Positions 32,565 to 42,935 of a stretch of DNA of 64,000 nucleotides are shown here, in pieces. Positions within the stretch are counted from its first letter, which is position 1, and each line of letters opens with the position of its first letter. The notes under the pieces are model-generated. The model saw nothing but the letters and a program-made list of their open reading frames with translations, did no database searches and was not told the DNA's origin. The stretch is taken from assembly GCA_934675205.1 (NCBI GenBank), contig CAKUPQ010000003.1:240023-304022 (forward strand). The letters are read 5' to 3'. The DNA is from an uncultured Flavobacteriaceae bacterium (lineage in GTDB: Bacteria; Bacteroidota; Bacteroidia; Flavobacteriales; Flavobacteriaceae). A program made the position numbers and the translations under genes.

Positions 32565-35018
32565 ATGTCTAAACAAAAAATAATATCAATTGACAGTTTG
32601 TCATTTCAGGATTTTGACTCGGATGCAGAATTGATTCCGCTTATGACTCCTGAAGACGAAGAAGAAATGAACAGGGAAAAACTTCCTGAAGATTTACCGA
32701 TTTTACCTTTACGGAATATGGTTTTGTTTCCCGGAGTTGTGATTCCGATTACAGCCGGGAGGGATAAATCCATTAAGCTCATCAACGATGCTAATGCTAA
32801 AGGAAAGGTAATTGGTGTTGTTTCTCAAAAGGAGGAAAGCGTTGAAACCCCTACAGCTAATGACATTAATCAGATAGGGACGGTTGCCCGAATCCTTAAA
32901 GTTCTGAAAATGCCTGACGGAAATGTTACGGTTATCATTCAGGGAAAAAAGCGTTTTGAAATCGAACGGATTACAACCGAAGAGCCTTATCTGAAAGCGA
33001 TTATCCGAGAGTTTAACGAAACCCGTCCCGAAAAAAATGATAAGGAATTCAAAGCAATTACCGAAAATGTCAAAGAATTGGCAACTCGAATTATTCACGA
33101 AAATCCGAATATGCCAACCGAAGCAACTTTTGCTATTAAAAACATCGAAAGCGATTCGTTTTTGATAAATTTTGTTTCGTCAAATATGAATCTTGACGTA
33201 AGGGAAAAACAGGCTTTGCTTGAGGTTTCAGATTTAAAAACACGTGCTTTGGAAACGTTGCGTTTTATGGATATTGAGCTGCAAAAACTCGAATTGCGTA
33301 ACGATATTCAGTCCAAAACAAGACACGATTTAGACCAACAACAAAGGGAATATTTCTTGCATCAGCAAATGAAAACCATTCAGGAAGAATTGGGAGGAGT
33401 TTCGTATGACCAAGAAATAGAGGAAATGCGTCAGAAAGCCAATGAAAAGAAATGGAATGAAAAAGTGGCAAAACACTTTGAAAAGGAATTGGCTAAATTG
33501 CAACGTACCAATCCTCAATCTCCTGATTTCGGAATTTTGAGAAATTATTTAGAACTGTATTTGGAACTTCCTTGGGATGAATATTCCAAAGATAAATTCG
33601 ATTTAAAGAAAGCTCAAAAAATTCTTGACAAACATCATTTCGGATTGGAAGATGTCAAAAAGCGAATTATCGAATATTTGGCAGTTTTGAAATTGCGTAA
33701 CGATATGAAATCTCCGATTCTCTGTTTGTATGGACCTCCGGGAGTCGGGAAAACTTCTATCGGAAAATCCATAGCAGAATCTTTAGGGAGGGAATACGTG
33801 AGAGTTTCTTTAGGAGGATTGCGTGATGAGGCAGAAATCAGAGGACACCGAAAAACCTATATTGGAGCAATGCCGGGTAGAATTATCCAAAGTATCAAAA
33901 AAGCAGGAACGTCAAATCCTGTATTTGTTTTGGACGAAATCGACAAGCTCTCAAGTTCACATTCGGGAGACCCGTCTTCTGCAATGTTGGAAGTGCTTGA
34001 CCCTGAACAAAATTCGGAGTTTTATGACAATTTCCTCGAAATGGGATACGATTTGTCAAAAGTGATGTTTATTGCAACCTCCAACAATATGTCGAACATT
34101 CAACCTGCACTTCGGGACAGAATGGAAGTCATCAATATGACGGGTTATACCATCGAAGAAAAAATCGAAATTGCCAAACAGCACTTACTTCCGAAACAGC
34201 TCAAAGAACACGGACTTACGGAAAAAGATGTCGTTATCGGAAAAAAACAACTCGAAAAAATTGTAGAGGGTTATACTCGTGAATCGGGAGTCAGAGGATT
34301 GGAAAAACAGATTGCCAAACTCATCAGAAGTATTGCCAAATCCATTGTTATGGAAGAGGAATACGATGTGAAAATTTCTGATGAAAAAATTGTTGAGATT
34401 TTGGGAGCTCCGAGAATGGAGAGAGATAAATATGAAGATAATAATGTTGCGGGAGTAGTAACAGGATTGGCTTGGACACAAACGGGAGGAGATATTCTGT
34501 TTATCGAATCCATTCTTTCCAAAGGAAAAGGAACGCTTACCCTAACGGGAAATTTAGGAACGGTAATGAAAGAATCAGCTACTTTGGCACTGGAATATAT
34601 CAAAGCCAATGCTGAGAGTTTAGGTGTTGATTCCGAGATATTTACGAAGTATAATATTCATATTCACGTTCCCGAAGGAGCTACTCCAAAAGACGGACCA
34701 AGTGCAGGTATTGCAATGCTTACTTCGTTGGTTTCGACTTTGACTCAAAAGAAAGTCAAAAAGAATTTGGCAATGACAGGAGAGATTACCTTACGAGGAA
34801 AAGTACTTCCCGTTGGAGGAATTAAAGAAAAAATCCTTGCTGCCAAACGTGCCAAAATCAAGGAAATTATTTTGTGCCACGAAAACAAACGGGATATAGA
34901 CGAAATCAAACCGGAATATATACAAGGCTTGACGTTCCACTATGTAAAAGAAATGAGTGAAGTGTTGGATATAGCCGTCACGAATCAAAAAGCAAAACAC
35001 GCTAAAAGTCTGATTTAG
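32565..35018 (+). CDS. lon: ATP-dependent endopeptidase La
   Basis: 817 aa, normal Lon length. The N-terminal substrate-binding domain (about residues 40-240, with [15 protein letters not shown]) is followed by the AAA+ module with Walker [10 protein letters not shown] near residue 391 and Walker B F-V-L-D-E-I-D-K. The protease domain has catalytic Ser in P-K-D-G-P-S-A-G-I near residue 712 and a Lys about 43 residues later (P-V-G-G-I-K-E-K). Degrades misfolded and regulatory proteins in the cytoplasm. Monocistronic, bounded by terminators on both sides. Confidence 0.98.
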   Translation: MSKQKIISIDSLSFQDFDSDAELIPLMTPEDEEEMNREKLPEDLPILPLRNMVLFPGVVIPITAGRDKSIKLINDANAKGKVIGVVSQKEESVETPTANDINQIGTVARILKVLKMPDGNVTVIIQGKKRFEIERITTEEPYLKAIIREFNETRPEKNDKEFKAITENVKELATRIIHENPNMPTEATFAIKNIESDSFLINFVSSNMNLDVREKQALLEVSDLKTRALETLRFMDIELQKLELRNDIQSKTRHDLDQQQREYFLHQQMKTIQEELGGVSYDQEIEEMRQKANEKKWNEKVAKHFEKELAKLQRTNPQSPDFGILRNYLELYLELPWDEYSKDKFDLKKAQKILDKHHFGLEDVKKRIIEYLAVLKLRNDMKSPILCLYGPPGVGKTSIGKSIAESLGREYVRVSLGGLRDEAEIRGHRKTYIGAMPGRIIQSIKKAGTSNPVFVLDEIDKLSSSHSGDPSSAMLEVLDPEQNSEFYDNFLEMGYDLSKVMFIATSNNMSNIQPALRDRMEVINMTGYTIEEKIEIAKQHLLPKQLKEHGLTEKDVVIGKKQLEKIVEGYTRESGVRGLEKQIAKLIRSIAKSIVMEEEYDVKISDEKIVEILGAPRMERDKYEDNNVAGVVTGLAWTQTGGDILFIESILSKGKGTLTLTGNLGTVMKESATLALEYIKANAESLGVDSEIFTKYNIHIHVPEGATPKDGPSAGIAMLTSLVSTLTQKKVKKNLAMTGEITLRGKVLPVGGIKEKILAAKRAKIKEIILCHENKRDIDEIKPEYIQGLTFHYVKEMSEVLDIAVTNQKAKHAKSLI

Positions 35019-35038
35019 AAATAGTTTTGATTGTTTTT

Positions 35039-35091
35039 ATACGGATTCATTTATTTTATCTCTTGAAAAATAAATGAATCCGTATTATTTT
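35039..35091 (+). terminator. Strong terminator after lon
   Basis: A 19-nt stem (ATACGGATTCATTTATTTT paired with its complement) with a short loop, then TATTTTTTT. The next gene has its own -7 box, TATTTTTG at 35112-35119. Confidence 0.9.
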
Positions 35092-35142
35092 TTTGATTTG
35101 ATATAAAAGGATATTTTTGTAGATGATAATAAAAATCAAACA

Positions 35143-36105
35143 ATGAACTATCAAGAACTATTTTCAGATTACTTTGAAAACCAAAAAATAGGACGAAATC
35201 TCGAAAATCTATACGAACCAATACGCTATATTTTATCGTTGGGAGGAAAGCGAATCCGACCTGTTTTGACACTTATGGCTTGTGATATTTTCGGAGAAAA
35301 TACACAAAAAGCACTTCCTGCCGCAATGGCTGTTGAGGTTTTTCATAATTTTTCACTCATTCATGATGATATTATGGACAATGCACCACTTCGCAGAGGC
35401 AACCAAACCGTTCACGAAAAATGGAATCTGAATACGGGAATTCTCTCGGGAGATGCGATGCTAATTCTGGCTTACCAGTATTTTGAACAGTACAAACCTG
35501 AAATTTTCAGAGAATTAGCCAAATTATTCAGTAAAACAGCTCTTGAAGTTTGTGAAGGACAACAATGGGATATTGATTTTGAGGACAGAGATGATGTTTT
35601 GGTTGAGGAATATCTGAAAATGATTGAATACAAAACGGCTGTTTTGGTTGGAGCTGCCTTGCAAATGGGAGCTATCGTAGCGGAAACTTCCGAGGAAAAT
35701 AAAAAAGATATTTATGATTTCGGACTGAATTTAGGAATTGCTTTTCAGTTGCAGGACGATTATTTAGATACATTCGGGAATTCGGAAACTTTCGGAAAGC
35801 AAATCGGAGGGGATATTATCGAAAACAAAAAAACCTATCTGTATCTCAAAGCCATTTCGGACGGAAACAAGGACGAAAAAGAACAATTATTGCATTTGTA
35901 TTCGATAAATCCGAAAGAAAATCACGATAAAATCGAATCGGTTAAGTCGATTTTCAGAAGCTCGAAATCAGACCAAAAAACAAAACAAGCCATTGAAGAA
36001 TATACCCAAAAAGCCTTTGATATATTGAAAAATATGGATATTCCAACTGATAAAAAAGAGCAGTTAAAGGAGTTTGGAGAAGGATTGATGGACAGGATTG
36101 TTTAG
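35143..36105 (+). CDS. Polyprenyl (isoprenyl) diphosphate synthase
   Basis: 320 aa trans-prenyltransferase. Visible motifs: G-G-K-R-I-R-P, the first Asp-rich motif D-D-I-M-D followed by R-R-G, and the second Asp-rich motif L-Q-D-D-Y-L-D-T-F-G. It condenses isopentenyl diphosphate with allylic primers to make the chain for menaquinone or for undecaprenyl/other lipids. Chain length cannot be fixed without modelling. Located after lon. Confidence 0.93.
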   Translation: MNYQELFSDYFENQKIGRNLENLYEPIRYILSLGGKRIRPVLTLMACDIFGENTQKALPAAMAVEVFHNFSLIHDDIMDNAPLRRGNQTVHEKWNLNTGILSGDAMLILAYQYFEQYKPEIFRELAKLFSKTALEVCEGQQWDIDFEDRDDVLVEEYLKMIEYKTAVLVGAALQMGAIVAETSEENKKDIYDFGLNLGIAFQLQDDYLDTFGNSETFGKQIGGDIIENKKTYLYLKAISDGNKDEKEQLLHLYSINPKENHDKIESVKSIFRSSKSDQKTKQAIEEYTQKAFDILKNMDIPTDKKEQLKEFGEGLMDRIV

Positions 36106-36147
36106 TTTTTCAGTTTATATAGTAAGCAATAATTCAAAATCTAAATT

Positions 36148-36387
36148 ATGAATATTTTTAAAATTATACTTTATACATTACTCATTTTCGGATTCTTTTT
36201 ATACTTCAGACATCAGAGTAAAAAACAATCTAATATGGGTATAAACCTTAGAAGAGTTGTTTGCCCCAAATGTAACACTAAACAACCTATAATAAGAATT
36301 CCTAAAAATTCAGAACAAGCTATGTTTGGAGGAACAACTTGTCCTAATTGCAACACTGAATTAGATAAATATGGAAATATAAAATAA
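36148..36387 (+). CDS. Small membrane-anchored zinc-ribbon protein
   Basis: 79 aa. One N-terminal membrane helix (about residues 4-20) is followed by a basic linker and a zinc ribbon with two pairs, V-C-P-K-C-N-T and T-C-P-N-C-N-T, about 30 residues apart. No known family name. The ribbon should be cytoplasmic if the helix is a signal anchor with the usual orientation, but topology is uncertain. 42 nt after the prenyl synthase gene, possibly co-transcribed. Confidence 0.65.
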   Translation: MNIFKIILYTLLIFGFFLYFRHQSKKQSNMGINLRRVVCPKCNTKQPIIRIPKNSEQAMFGGTTCPNCNTELDKYGNIK

Positions 36388-36465
36388 CTGTTTGTTTTTT
36401 AATATTTTGCTTGTCAAGTTAAGTGAAAAACATTAACATATTCGTCTATAAATTCGCAAAAATTC

Positions 36466-36816
36466 GTGATAGAAAAAATAGAAAATACCGACTTACTTTT
36501 ATCCAAAGCACAAAAAGAATCGCTTTATCTCAAACTGATAGAGCAGTTGGAAAAAGATTTTACTTTGGCTAATCAAATCATTGATATAAAAGAGGATACT
36601 TCACCTTTTGACTTAAAAACCGAACTTCAAAACAGGGTTTACGATTTGATTCAGCACAAATTCACAGAATACCTGAATTTATTATACATTATTGATGTCC
36701 CCGAAAGTGAAATCAAAGCCTTGACTTCGGTTGATTTGGGAGAGTTATCCGAACAGATTGCGTTTTTGATTCTAAAAAGAGAATGGCAAAAAGTTTGGTT
36801 TCGGAATAGACTTTAA
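36466..36816 (+). CDS. Hypothetical protein, 116 aa, GTG start
   Basis: Not recognised. All-helical, acidic, soluble. It begins with GTG; there is no nearby ATG. Stretches such as L-S-K-A-Q-K-E-S-L-Y-L-K-L-I-E-Q-L-E-K-D-F and L-I-Q-H-K-F-T-E-Y-L-N-L-L-Y-I-I-D-V-P-E-S-E are consistent with a small conserved flavobacterial protein. A following palindrome (36822-36854) may terminate it before nadC. Confidence 0.65.
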   Translation: MIEKIENTDLLLSKAQKESLYLKLIEQLEKDFTLANQIIDIKEDTSPFDLKTELQNRVYDLIQHKFTEYLNLLYIIDVPESEIKALTSVDLGELSEQIAFLILKREWQKVWFRNRL

Positions 36817-36821
36817 ATACA

Positions 36822-36854
36822 AACTCCAACAGAGTTCAAAACTCTGTTGGAGTT
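36822..36854. repeat. Inverted repeat, ACTCCAACAGAG family (copy 2)
   Basis: Arms AACTCCAACAGAGTT and AACTCTGTTGGAGTT, the same palindrome as at 2933-2965. It ends inside the nadC promoter region. Confidence 0.75.
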
Positions 36855-36878
36855 AATCAAATCTTTTTCTTACATTTG
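36847..36878 (+). promoter_or_regulatory. Promoter of nadC
   Basis: TTG at 36847-36849, 21-nt spacer, TACATTTG at 36871-36878. The -33 TTG is part of the palindromic repeat, so the element may have donated half of the promoter. Confidence 0.6.
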
Positions 36879-36918
36879 AATTAATTGTTTCGGACTTCGG
36901 ACTAAAAACTTTAAACAA

Positions 36919-37776
36919 ATGATTTCAAAACAGCAATTTTACAAAGAATTAGAGCTTATTATACAAAATGCAATTCGGGAAGATGTTGGAGACGGAGACC
37001 ATTCGTCTTTGGCTTGTATTCCTGCTGATGCAAAAGGCAAGGCAAAACTACTCGTAAAAGACAACGGAATCATAGCAGGAGTAGAGTTTGCCAAAATGAT
37101 TTTCGCTTATGTAGATAAGGGTTTACAGGTAGAAACTTTGATGGAAGACGGCTCGGAAGTGAAATTTGGAGATGAGGTTTTTCACGTTTTCGGGAGTTCA
37201 CAATCTATCTTAAAAGCAGAACGTTTTGTGTTGAATGCGATGCAGAGAATGTCTGCTATTGCTACGAAAACCAAGTTTTTTGCAGATTTGCTTAACGGAA
37301 CAAAAGCCAAAATTTTAGACACCCGCAAAACTACTCCGGGAATCAGAGCTATCGAAAAATGGGCAGTAAAGATAGGAGGAGGAGAAAATCATAGATTCGC
37401 CTTATATGATATGATAATGCTTAAGGATAATCACATTGATTTCGCAGGTGGAATTTCGAAAGCGATTCAGAAAACCAAAGATTATCTCAAAGAAAACAAT
37501 TTGGATTTAAAGATAATTGTTGAGGCTCGGGATTTTGATGAGGTCAAAGAAATTGTAGAATCAGGAGGAGTGTATCGAATTTTATTGGATAATTTTACGT
37601 TTGAGCAAACTCGTGAGGCAGTTGCTTTTATCGGAGATAAAGCCCAAACGGAATCCTCCGGGAATATCAACGAAAAAACAATCCGGAAATATGCAGAATG
37701 TGGGGTTGATTTTATTTCGTCAGGAGCTTTGACCCACTCGGTTTATAATATGGATTTGAGCTTGAAAGCGTTTTGA
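36919..37776 (+). CDS. nadC: Nicotinate-nucleotide pyrophosphorylase (carboxylating)
   Basis: 285 aa. Quinolinate phosphoribosyltransferase signature: E-D-V-G-D-G-D-H-S near the start, the basic PRPP/quinolinate site L-D-T-R-K-T-T-P-G-I-R, K-I-G-G-G-E-N-H-R, K-D-N-H-I and the C-terminal S-S-G-A-L-T-H-S. It makes NaMN from quinolinate in NAD synthesis. A kynurenine 3-monooxygenase gene later in the window (58592) could supply quinolinate from tryptophan. Followed by a hairpin and the BrkB-family gene. Confidence 0.95.
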   Translation: MISKQQFYKELELIIQNAIREDVGDGDHSSLACIPADAKGKAKLLVKDNGIIAGVEFAKMIFAYVDKGLQVETLMEDGSEVKFGDEVFHVFGSSQSILKAERFVLNAMQRMSAIATKTKFFADLLNGTKAKILDTRKTTPGIRAIEKWAVKIGGGENHRFALYDMIMLKDNHIDFAGGISKAIQKTKDYLKENNLDLKIIVEARDFDEVKEIVESGGVYRILLDNFTFEQTREAVAFIGDKAQTESSGNINEKTIRKYAECGVDFISSGALTHSVYNMDLSLKAF

Positions 37777-37778
37777 TT

Positions 37779-37830
37779 AGTTTTCAGTCGCAGTAAGCAG
37801 TTGTGAAAACTGCAACTGCGACTGAAAACT
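37779..37830. repeat. Palindromic repeat of the TTTTCAGT/ACTGAAAA family (copy 1)
   Basis: A nearly continuous 52-nt hairpin: arms AGTTTTCAGTCGCAGT and ACTGCGACTGAAAACT with an inner stem GCAGTT/AACTGC. Related CAGT-rich strings occur at 45241-45307 and 50001-50029. It lies between nadC and the BrkB-family gene and may terminate nadC. Confidence 0.75.
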
Positions 37831-37843
37831 GAAAACTAAAAAT

Positions 37844-38776
37844 ATGTCTGCACAAATAGAAGAACGGTTAAATACAATTCCTGTTGTACGGAGTTTGGTT
37901 GCTTGGGCAAAGAAAGTTACTTTTCGGAGGCTCGGAGGGTTGAGTCTGTATGATATTCTGGAAATGTACATTATCGGAATCATTGAAGGGGCTTTTACGA
38001 ATCGTGCGTCTGCGGTTGCTTTTAGTTTTTTTATGGCAATTTTTCCGTTTTTGTTGTTCATTCTGAACTTGATTCCGTATATGCCTTTGGATAATTTTCA
38101 GGAGGATTTTTTTAGGTTTTTGGCTGATAATGTCCCTCCGAATACCTACGGAGCCATTCACGAAATCATCGAAGATATTATGAACAATTCCAATAAGGGA
38201 TTGCTTTCTACGGGTTTTATTTTTGCTATTTTCTTGATGGCAAACGGAGTAAACGCAATGTTTGCAGGATTTGAAAACTCGTATCACATTACGATTACAC
38301 GAGGTTTTATCAGGCAATATTTGGTTTCGATGACTTTAGGAATTTGTTTTTCGGTCATATTATTGGTTACGGTTGCTTTGATTGTGGTTTCGGAAGTTGT
38401 TATCAATATGTTTGATTATCGATACCTTGATAGTAGCTCTTTGATAGTCTGGAGCAGATTTATTTTTGTAGGATTGATGATTTTGCTATGTATTTCATTG
38501 ATGTTTAAATTCGGTTCAAAACAATTAAAAAGGACTTCTTTCATCAGTATTGGTTCGGTTATTACCACACTTTTGATTATTTTATCGTCTTATGGATTTG
38601 GGATTTATGTATTGCGTTTTGCCAAGTACAACGAGCTGTACGGTTCTATTGGTACACTTCTTGTTATGATGATTTACATTTGGTTAAATTGTATGATATT
38701 GTTGTTAGGATTTGAATTAAATGCAACAATTAATAGGTTGAAATCAGAAAAAAATATTATTTTTAACGAAAATTAA
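37844..38776 (+). CDS. YihY/BrkB-family membrane protein
   Basis: 310 aa with about six membrane helices. The family region is clear: G-A-F-T-N-R-A-S-A-V-A-F-S-F-F-M-A-I-F-P in the first third, and I-W-L-N-C-M-I-L-L-L-G-F-E-L-N-A at the end. These proteins were once annotated as RNase BN, which is now considered wrong; their transport role is unknown. Followed after 12 nt by a secreted DUF2147 protein gene, probably in the same transcript. Confidence 0.9.
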   Translation: MSAQIEERLNTIPVVRSLVAWAKKVTFRRLGGLSLYDILEMYIIGIIEGAFTNRASAVAFSFFMAIFPFLLFILNLIPYMPLDNFQEDFFRFLADNVPPNTYGAIHEIIEDIMNNSNKGLLSTGFIFAIFLMANGVNAMFAGFENSYHITITRGFIRQYLVSMTLGICFSVILLVTVALIVVSEVVINMFDYRYLDSSSLIVWSRFIFVGLMILLCISLMFKFGSKQLKRTSFISIGSVITTLLIILSSYGFGIYVLRFAKYNELYGSIGTLLVMMIYIWLNCMILLLGFELNATINRLKSEKNIIFNEN

Positions 38777-38788
38777 AACAAATTGAAA

Positions 38789-39217
38789 ATGAAAAAAACA
38801 GTTATTTTATTGGTAATGTTCGTTTTAGGAGCATTTATGACACAGGCTCAAAGTGTAACGGGAAAATGGAAAACTATTGATGATGAAACGGGAGAGGCAA
38901 AATCCATTGTTGAGATTTCCGAAAAAGACGGGAAAATTTACGGAAAAGTTGTCGAAATTCTGAATCCTGCCAAAAGAAATGCAAAATGTATTGATTGCAA
39001 AGGAGTAGATAAAGACAAACCGGTCTTGGGATTAACAATTATCAAAGGACTCTCTAAAAGTGGGAGTGAATGGAGTGGAGGGCAAATCCTTGACCCGAAT
39101 AAAGGGAAATTATACAAATGTTCTATTATCCTTGACGGAAAAGATAAGTTAAGCGTAAGAGGTTATGTCGGAATTTCACTTCTCGGAAGAACCCAAACTT
39201 GGCACAGAGTTAAGTAA
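38789..39217 (+). CDS. DUF2147-domain exported protein
   Basis: 142 aa from ATG 38789 (a TTG two codons upstream is less likely). Signal peptide to about residue 20 (F-M-T-Q-A-Q). The mature part has the DUF2147 pattern: V-T-G-K-W-K-T-I-D-D-E-T-G-E-A-K-S-I-V-E-I, then C-I-D-C-K-G and G-Q-I-L-D-P-N-K-G-K-L-Y-K-C, ending G-R-T-Q-T-W-H-R. Periplasmic beta-rich domain of unknown function. 12 nt after the BrkB-family gene. Confidence 0.9.
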   Translation: MKKTVILLVMFVLGAFMTQAQSVTGKWKTIDDETGEAKSIVEISEKDGKIYGKVVEILNPAKRNAKCIDCKGVDKDKPVLGLTIIKGLSKSGSEWSGGQILDPNKGKLYKCSIILDGKDKLSVRGYVGISLLGRTQTWHRVK

Positions 39218-39235
39218 GTCAAGCCACAAGTAATT

Positions 39236-39277
39236 AGTCAAAAGCCACAAGCCATAAAAAACTTGTGGCTTTTGACT
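39236..39277 (+). repeat. 16-nt inverted repeat, probable terminator
   Basis: Arms AGTCAAAAGCCACAAG and CTTGTGGCTTTTGACT with a 10-nt A-rich loop. Partial direct copies (AGTCAAGCCACAAG before, TTTTGGCTTGTAACT after) surround it. It follows the DUF2147 gene. Confidence 0.7.
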
Positions 39278-39364
39278 TTTGGCTTGTAACTCATTTAATA
39301 AAAGGTTAAAAGATTAAAAAGTGGAATATTTTTTGTTAGTTTTACTGTCTAAAAAGTTATAAAA

Positions 39365-40024
39365 ATGCGGTTTTGTTTTCTGATATTATTTTTAATATTT
39401 TCTTTGGGTGGTTTTGCTCAACCTTTTGAGACAACCAAAACTACCGAGTTTGGTATTCAGCCCAAGCCGTATGAAGACGAAATTGAATTTAAACCTATCG
39501 TCAAAGAAAAAACACCTACTATTTCGGAGTTTGGCTCAAGCGAAATTCCTGAGCCGAATTTTATCAAAAAAGAAGGAAAAAGCATTTTTGAAAAACCTGA
39601 ATTTAAAACTCCAAACGAAGGCATTGCAGACAGACTGAATAAAGGATTTCGAAACGAAGACCAATACGGAAACCTTGAAAAATTCAAACGAAATCAATAT
39701 TTTGGGGATTTCAGAACGGATTCCAAATACATCAAACTCGTGTATCGGGATCATTTGGCATTTGACGGAGACAGGGTTCAGGTTATTATGAATGACAGAA
39801 TTATAGCCCGAGATATTTTACTCGAAAATTCCTACAAAACACTCGCTATTGATTTAAGCATCGGCTTCAATAAAATCGAGATAGTCGCCTTAAATCAAGG
39901 AACATCAGGCCCTAATACAGCCGAATTTCAGGTGTATGACGACAAAGGAAACCTTATAAGCTCCAACCAATGGGAGTTAGCAACAGGCTTTAAAGGAACG
40001 ATTATTCTTACAAAAGAGCAATAA
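39365..40024 (+). CDS. Hypothetical exported protein, 219 aa
   Basis: Signal peptide to about residue 18 (L-G-G-F-A-Q). The mature N-terminal half (20-105) is low-complexity, rich in Glu, Lys, Pro and Phe and probably unfolded. The C-terminal half (about 115-215) is a compact beta domain: I-K-L-V-Y-R-D-H-L-A-F-D-G-D-R-V-Q-V-I-M-N-D, then G-F-N-K-I-E-I-V-A-L-N-Q-G-T-S-G-P-N-T-A. I do not recognise a named family. Likely periplasmic. A small unlisted reading frame follows at 40127. Confidence 0.7.
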   Translation: MRFCFLILFLIFSLGGFAQPFETTKTTEFGIQPKPYEDEIEFKPIVKEKTPTISEFGSSEIPEPNFIKKEGKSIFEKPEFKTPNEGIADRLNKGFRNEDQYGNLEKFKRNQYFGDFRTDSKYIKLVYRDHLAFDGDRVQVIMNDRIIARDILLENSYKTLAIDLSIGFNKIEIVALNQGTSGPNTAEFQVYDDKGNLISSNQWELATGFKGTIILTKEQ

Positions 40025-40126
40025 GTCAAAAGTCTGATACCTCAATCTTTTTTAGTCAAAAAAAATATTTTCCGTAAGAGTTTTGTAATTTGTACATTTG
40101 GTGTTTATTCAAAATAAATTCACAAA

Positions 40127-40279
40127 ATGTCTGAAGAACAAAAACGACTACTTGAAAAGCAATTATGGGAAATTTCGGATACCCGTCCGTCCCTGAAAGA
40201 GCGTTCTTCCATTTCGGAACGACTAACCAATAGGATAGTTAATTTTGTTGATACTTTTATAAGTGGGTTTAGCAGATAA
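40127..40279 (+). CDS. Small protein of 50 aa
   Basis: ATG at 40127 begins a 50-codon frame (M-S-E-E-Q-K-R-L-L-E-K-Q-L-W-E-I-S-D-T-R-P) ending at TAA 40277-40279. A -7 box TACATTTG lies 26 nt upstream (40093-40100). The residue mix (charged amphipathic helix, then a hydrophobic C-terminal helix V-N-F-V-D-T-F-I-S-G-F) is unlike random low-GC DNA. It lies in the longest otherwise gene-free stretch of the window (40025-40343), which holds nothing else I can support. No family recognised. Confidence 0.55.
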   Translation: MSEEQKRLLEKQLWEISDTRPSLKERSSISERLTNRIVNFVDTFISGFSR

Positions 40280-40343
40280 GTCGTATTTTTTCTGAAGTAT
40301 AACAGATTTTTATTTATTTTAATCCAATATTACACAAAGCAAA

Positions 40344-41609
40344 ATGTCAAAAAACGAAACTATAAACTGCCCGGATTGTGGAACTCAAATTGATGTAAAC
40401 GATTTGCTCAAACATCAGATTGAAGATGTTATCCGCAAGGAATATCAACAAAAAGCACTCAAACAAGCAGAAGAATTAGCTCTGAAAAACGAAGCTCTTG
40501 AAAAGGCAAAATCCGAATTTGAAGCTAAAAAGAAACAGGAAAACGAATTGTTTGCAGAACGTTTAGAAAGAGAAAAAAAGATAGCTGAAAGAGAAATTTC
40601 CGAAAAGCTAAAAAAGAAATTGGAGGAAGAACAACAAGAGCAAATCTTACTTCTGAACAAAGAGCTTTCCGAAAAATCCGAAAAAATCAAAGAGCTAAAC
40701 AAAAAAGAAGCCGAAATAGCCAAACTTCAGAGAGAAAAATCTGAAATGAAAGAAGCTATCGAAGCCCAAGCTCAAAAACAACTGAACGAACAAATCATTC
40801 AGGAAAAAGAAAAAATTCGCAAGCAAGTTGAAGAAGCCAATGAACTGAAATTTGCAACTTTACAAAAACAGCTTGAAGACCAAAAGAAACTTACTGAAGA
40901 AATGAAACGCAAGCAGGAGCAAGGCTCTATGCAACTTCAGGGAGAAGTAATGGAATTGGCTATTGAGGACTATTTGTCAAAAACTTTTCCGTTAGACACC
41001 ATTGACGAAATCAAAAAAGGGGCAATCGGAGCAGATTGTATTCAGATTGTAAACACTCGGGAGGTGCAAAATTGCGGAACGATTTATTACGAAAGCAAAC
41101 GTACAAAGGCCTTTCAACCCACTTGGATAGAAAAATTTAAAAATGATATTCGCACCCAAAAAGCAACTATCGGAGTTTTAGTAACCGAAGTGATGCCTTC
41201 TGATATGGAACGAATGGGAATGAAAGAGGGAATTTGGATTTGTACTTTCGAGGAATTCAAAGGGTTGAGTGCTGTACTTCGTCAGTCGATTATTCAGTTA
41301 CATCAAGCGGTTCAATCTCAAGAAAATAAGGGAGATAAAATGAGTATGCTTTACGATTTTCTGACCAGTAACGAATTCCGTTTGCAAATTGAGGGAATTG
41401 TAGAGGGATTCAGCCAAATGCAACAAGACTTGCTAAAAGAGAAAAACGCAATGCAACGCATTTGGAATCAAAGAGAAAAACAAATCGAAAAAGTAATCAA
41501 TAATACTATCGGAATGTACGGCTCTATCCGAGGAATTGCAGGAAATGCAGTCCAGTCTGTAAAAGCTCTCGAACTGCAGAATGATGATTTTGATTTGATT
41601 GAAGAATAA
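40344..41609 (+). CDS. DUF2130 protein: zinc-finger-like N-terminus, coiled coil, PD-(D/E)xK-like C-terminal domain
   Basis: 421 aa. N-terminal C-P-D-C-G-T-Q-I-D, then a long Glu/Lys coiled coil (about residues 35-205), then the DUF2130 domain. That domain contains G-A-D-C-I-Q-I-V followed by I-Y-Y-E-S-K-R-T-K, an order of acidic residue then E-x-K that resembles PD-(D/E)xK nucleases, and ends in another helical region. The family is uncharacterised; an RmuC-like DNA-repair role is only a guess from architecture. Convergent with purA, separated by a hairpin. Confidence 0.85.
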   Translation: MSKNETINCPDCGTQIDVNDLLKHQIEDVIRKEYQQKALKQAEELALKNEALEKAKSEFEAKKKQENELFAERLEREKKIAEREISEKLKKKLEEEQQEQILLLNKELSEKSEKIKELNKKEAEIAKLQREKSEMKEAIEAQAQKQLNEQIIQEKEKIRKQVEEANELKFATLQKQLEDQKKLTEEMKRKQEQGSMQLQGEVMELAIEDYLSKTFPLDTIDEIKKGAIGADCIQIVNTREVQNCGTIYYESKRTKAFQPTWIEKFKNDIRTQKATIGVLVTEVMPSDMERMGMKEGIWICTFEEFKGLSAVLRQSIIQLHQAVQSQENKGDKMSMLYDFLTSNEFRLQIEGIVEGFSQMQQDLLKEKNAMQRIWNQREKQIEKVINNTIGMYGSIRGIAGNAVQSVKALELQNDDFDLIEE

Positions 41610-41610
41610 A

Positions 41611-41643
41611 ATACCCAATGTAAATTGTATCTACATTGGGTAT
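41611..41643. terminator. Hairpin between convergent DUF2130 gene and purA
   Basis: Perfect 12-nt arms ATACCCAATGTA/TACATTGGGTAT with a 9-nt loop in the 39-nt gap between two stop codons. There is no clear T-run, so it is probably a weak or bidirectional terminator. Confidence 0.55.
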
Positions 41644-41648
41644 ATCCC

Positions 41649-42935
<1,287 letters not shown>

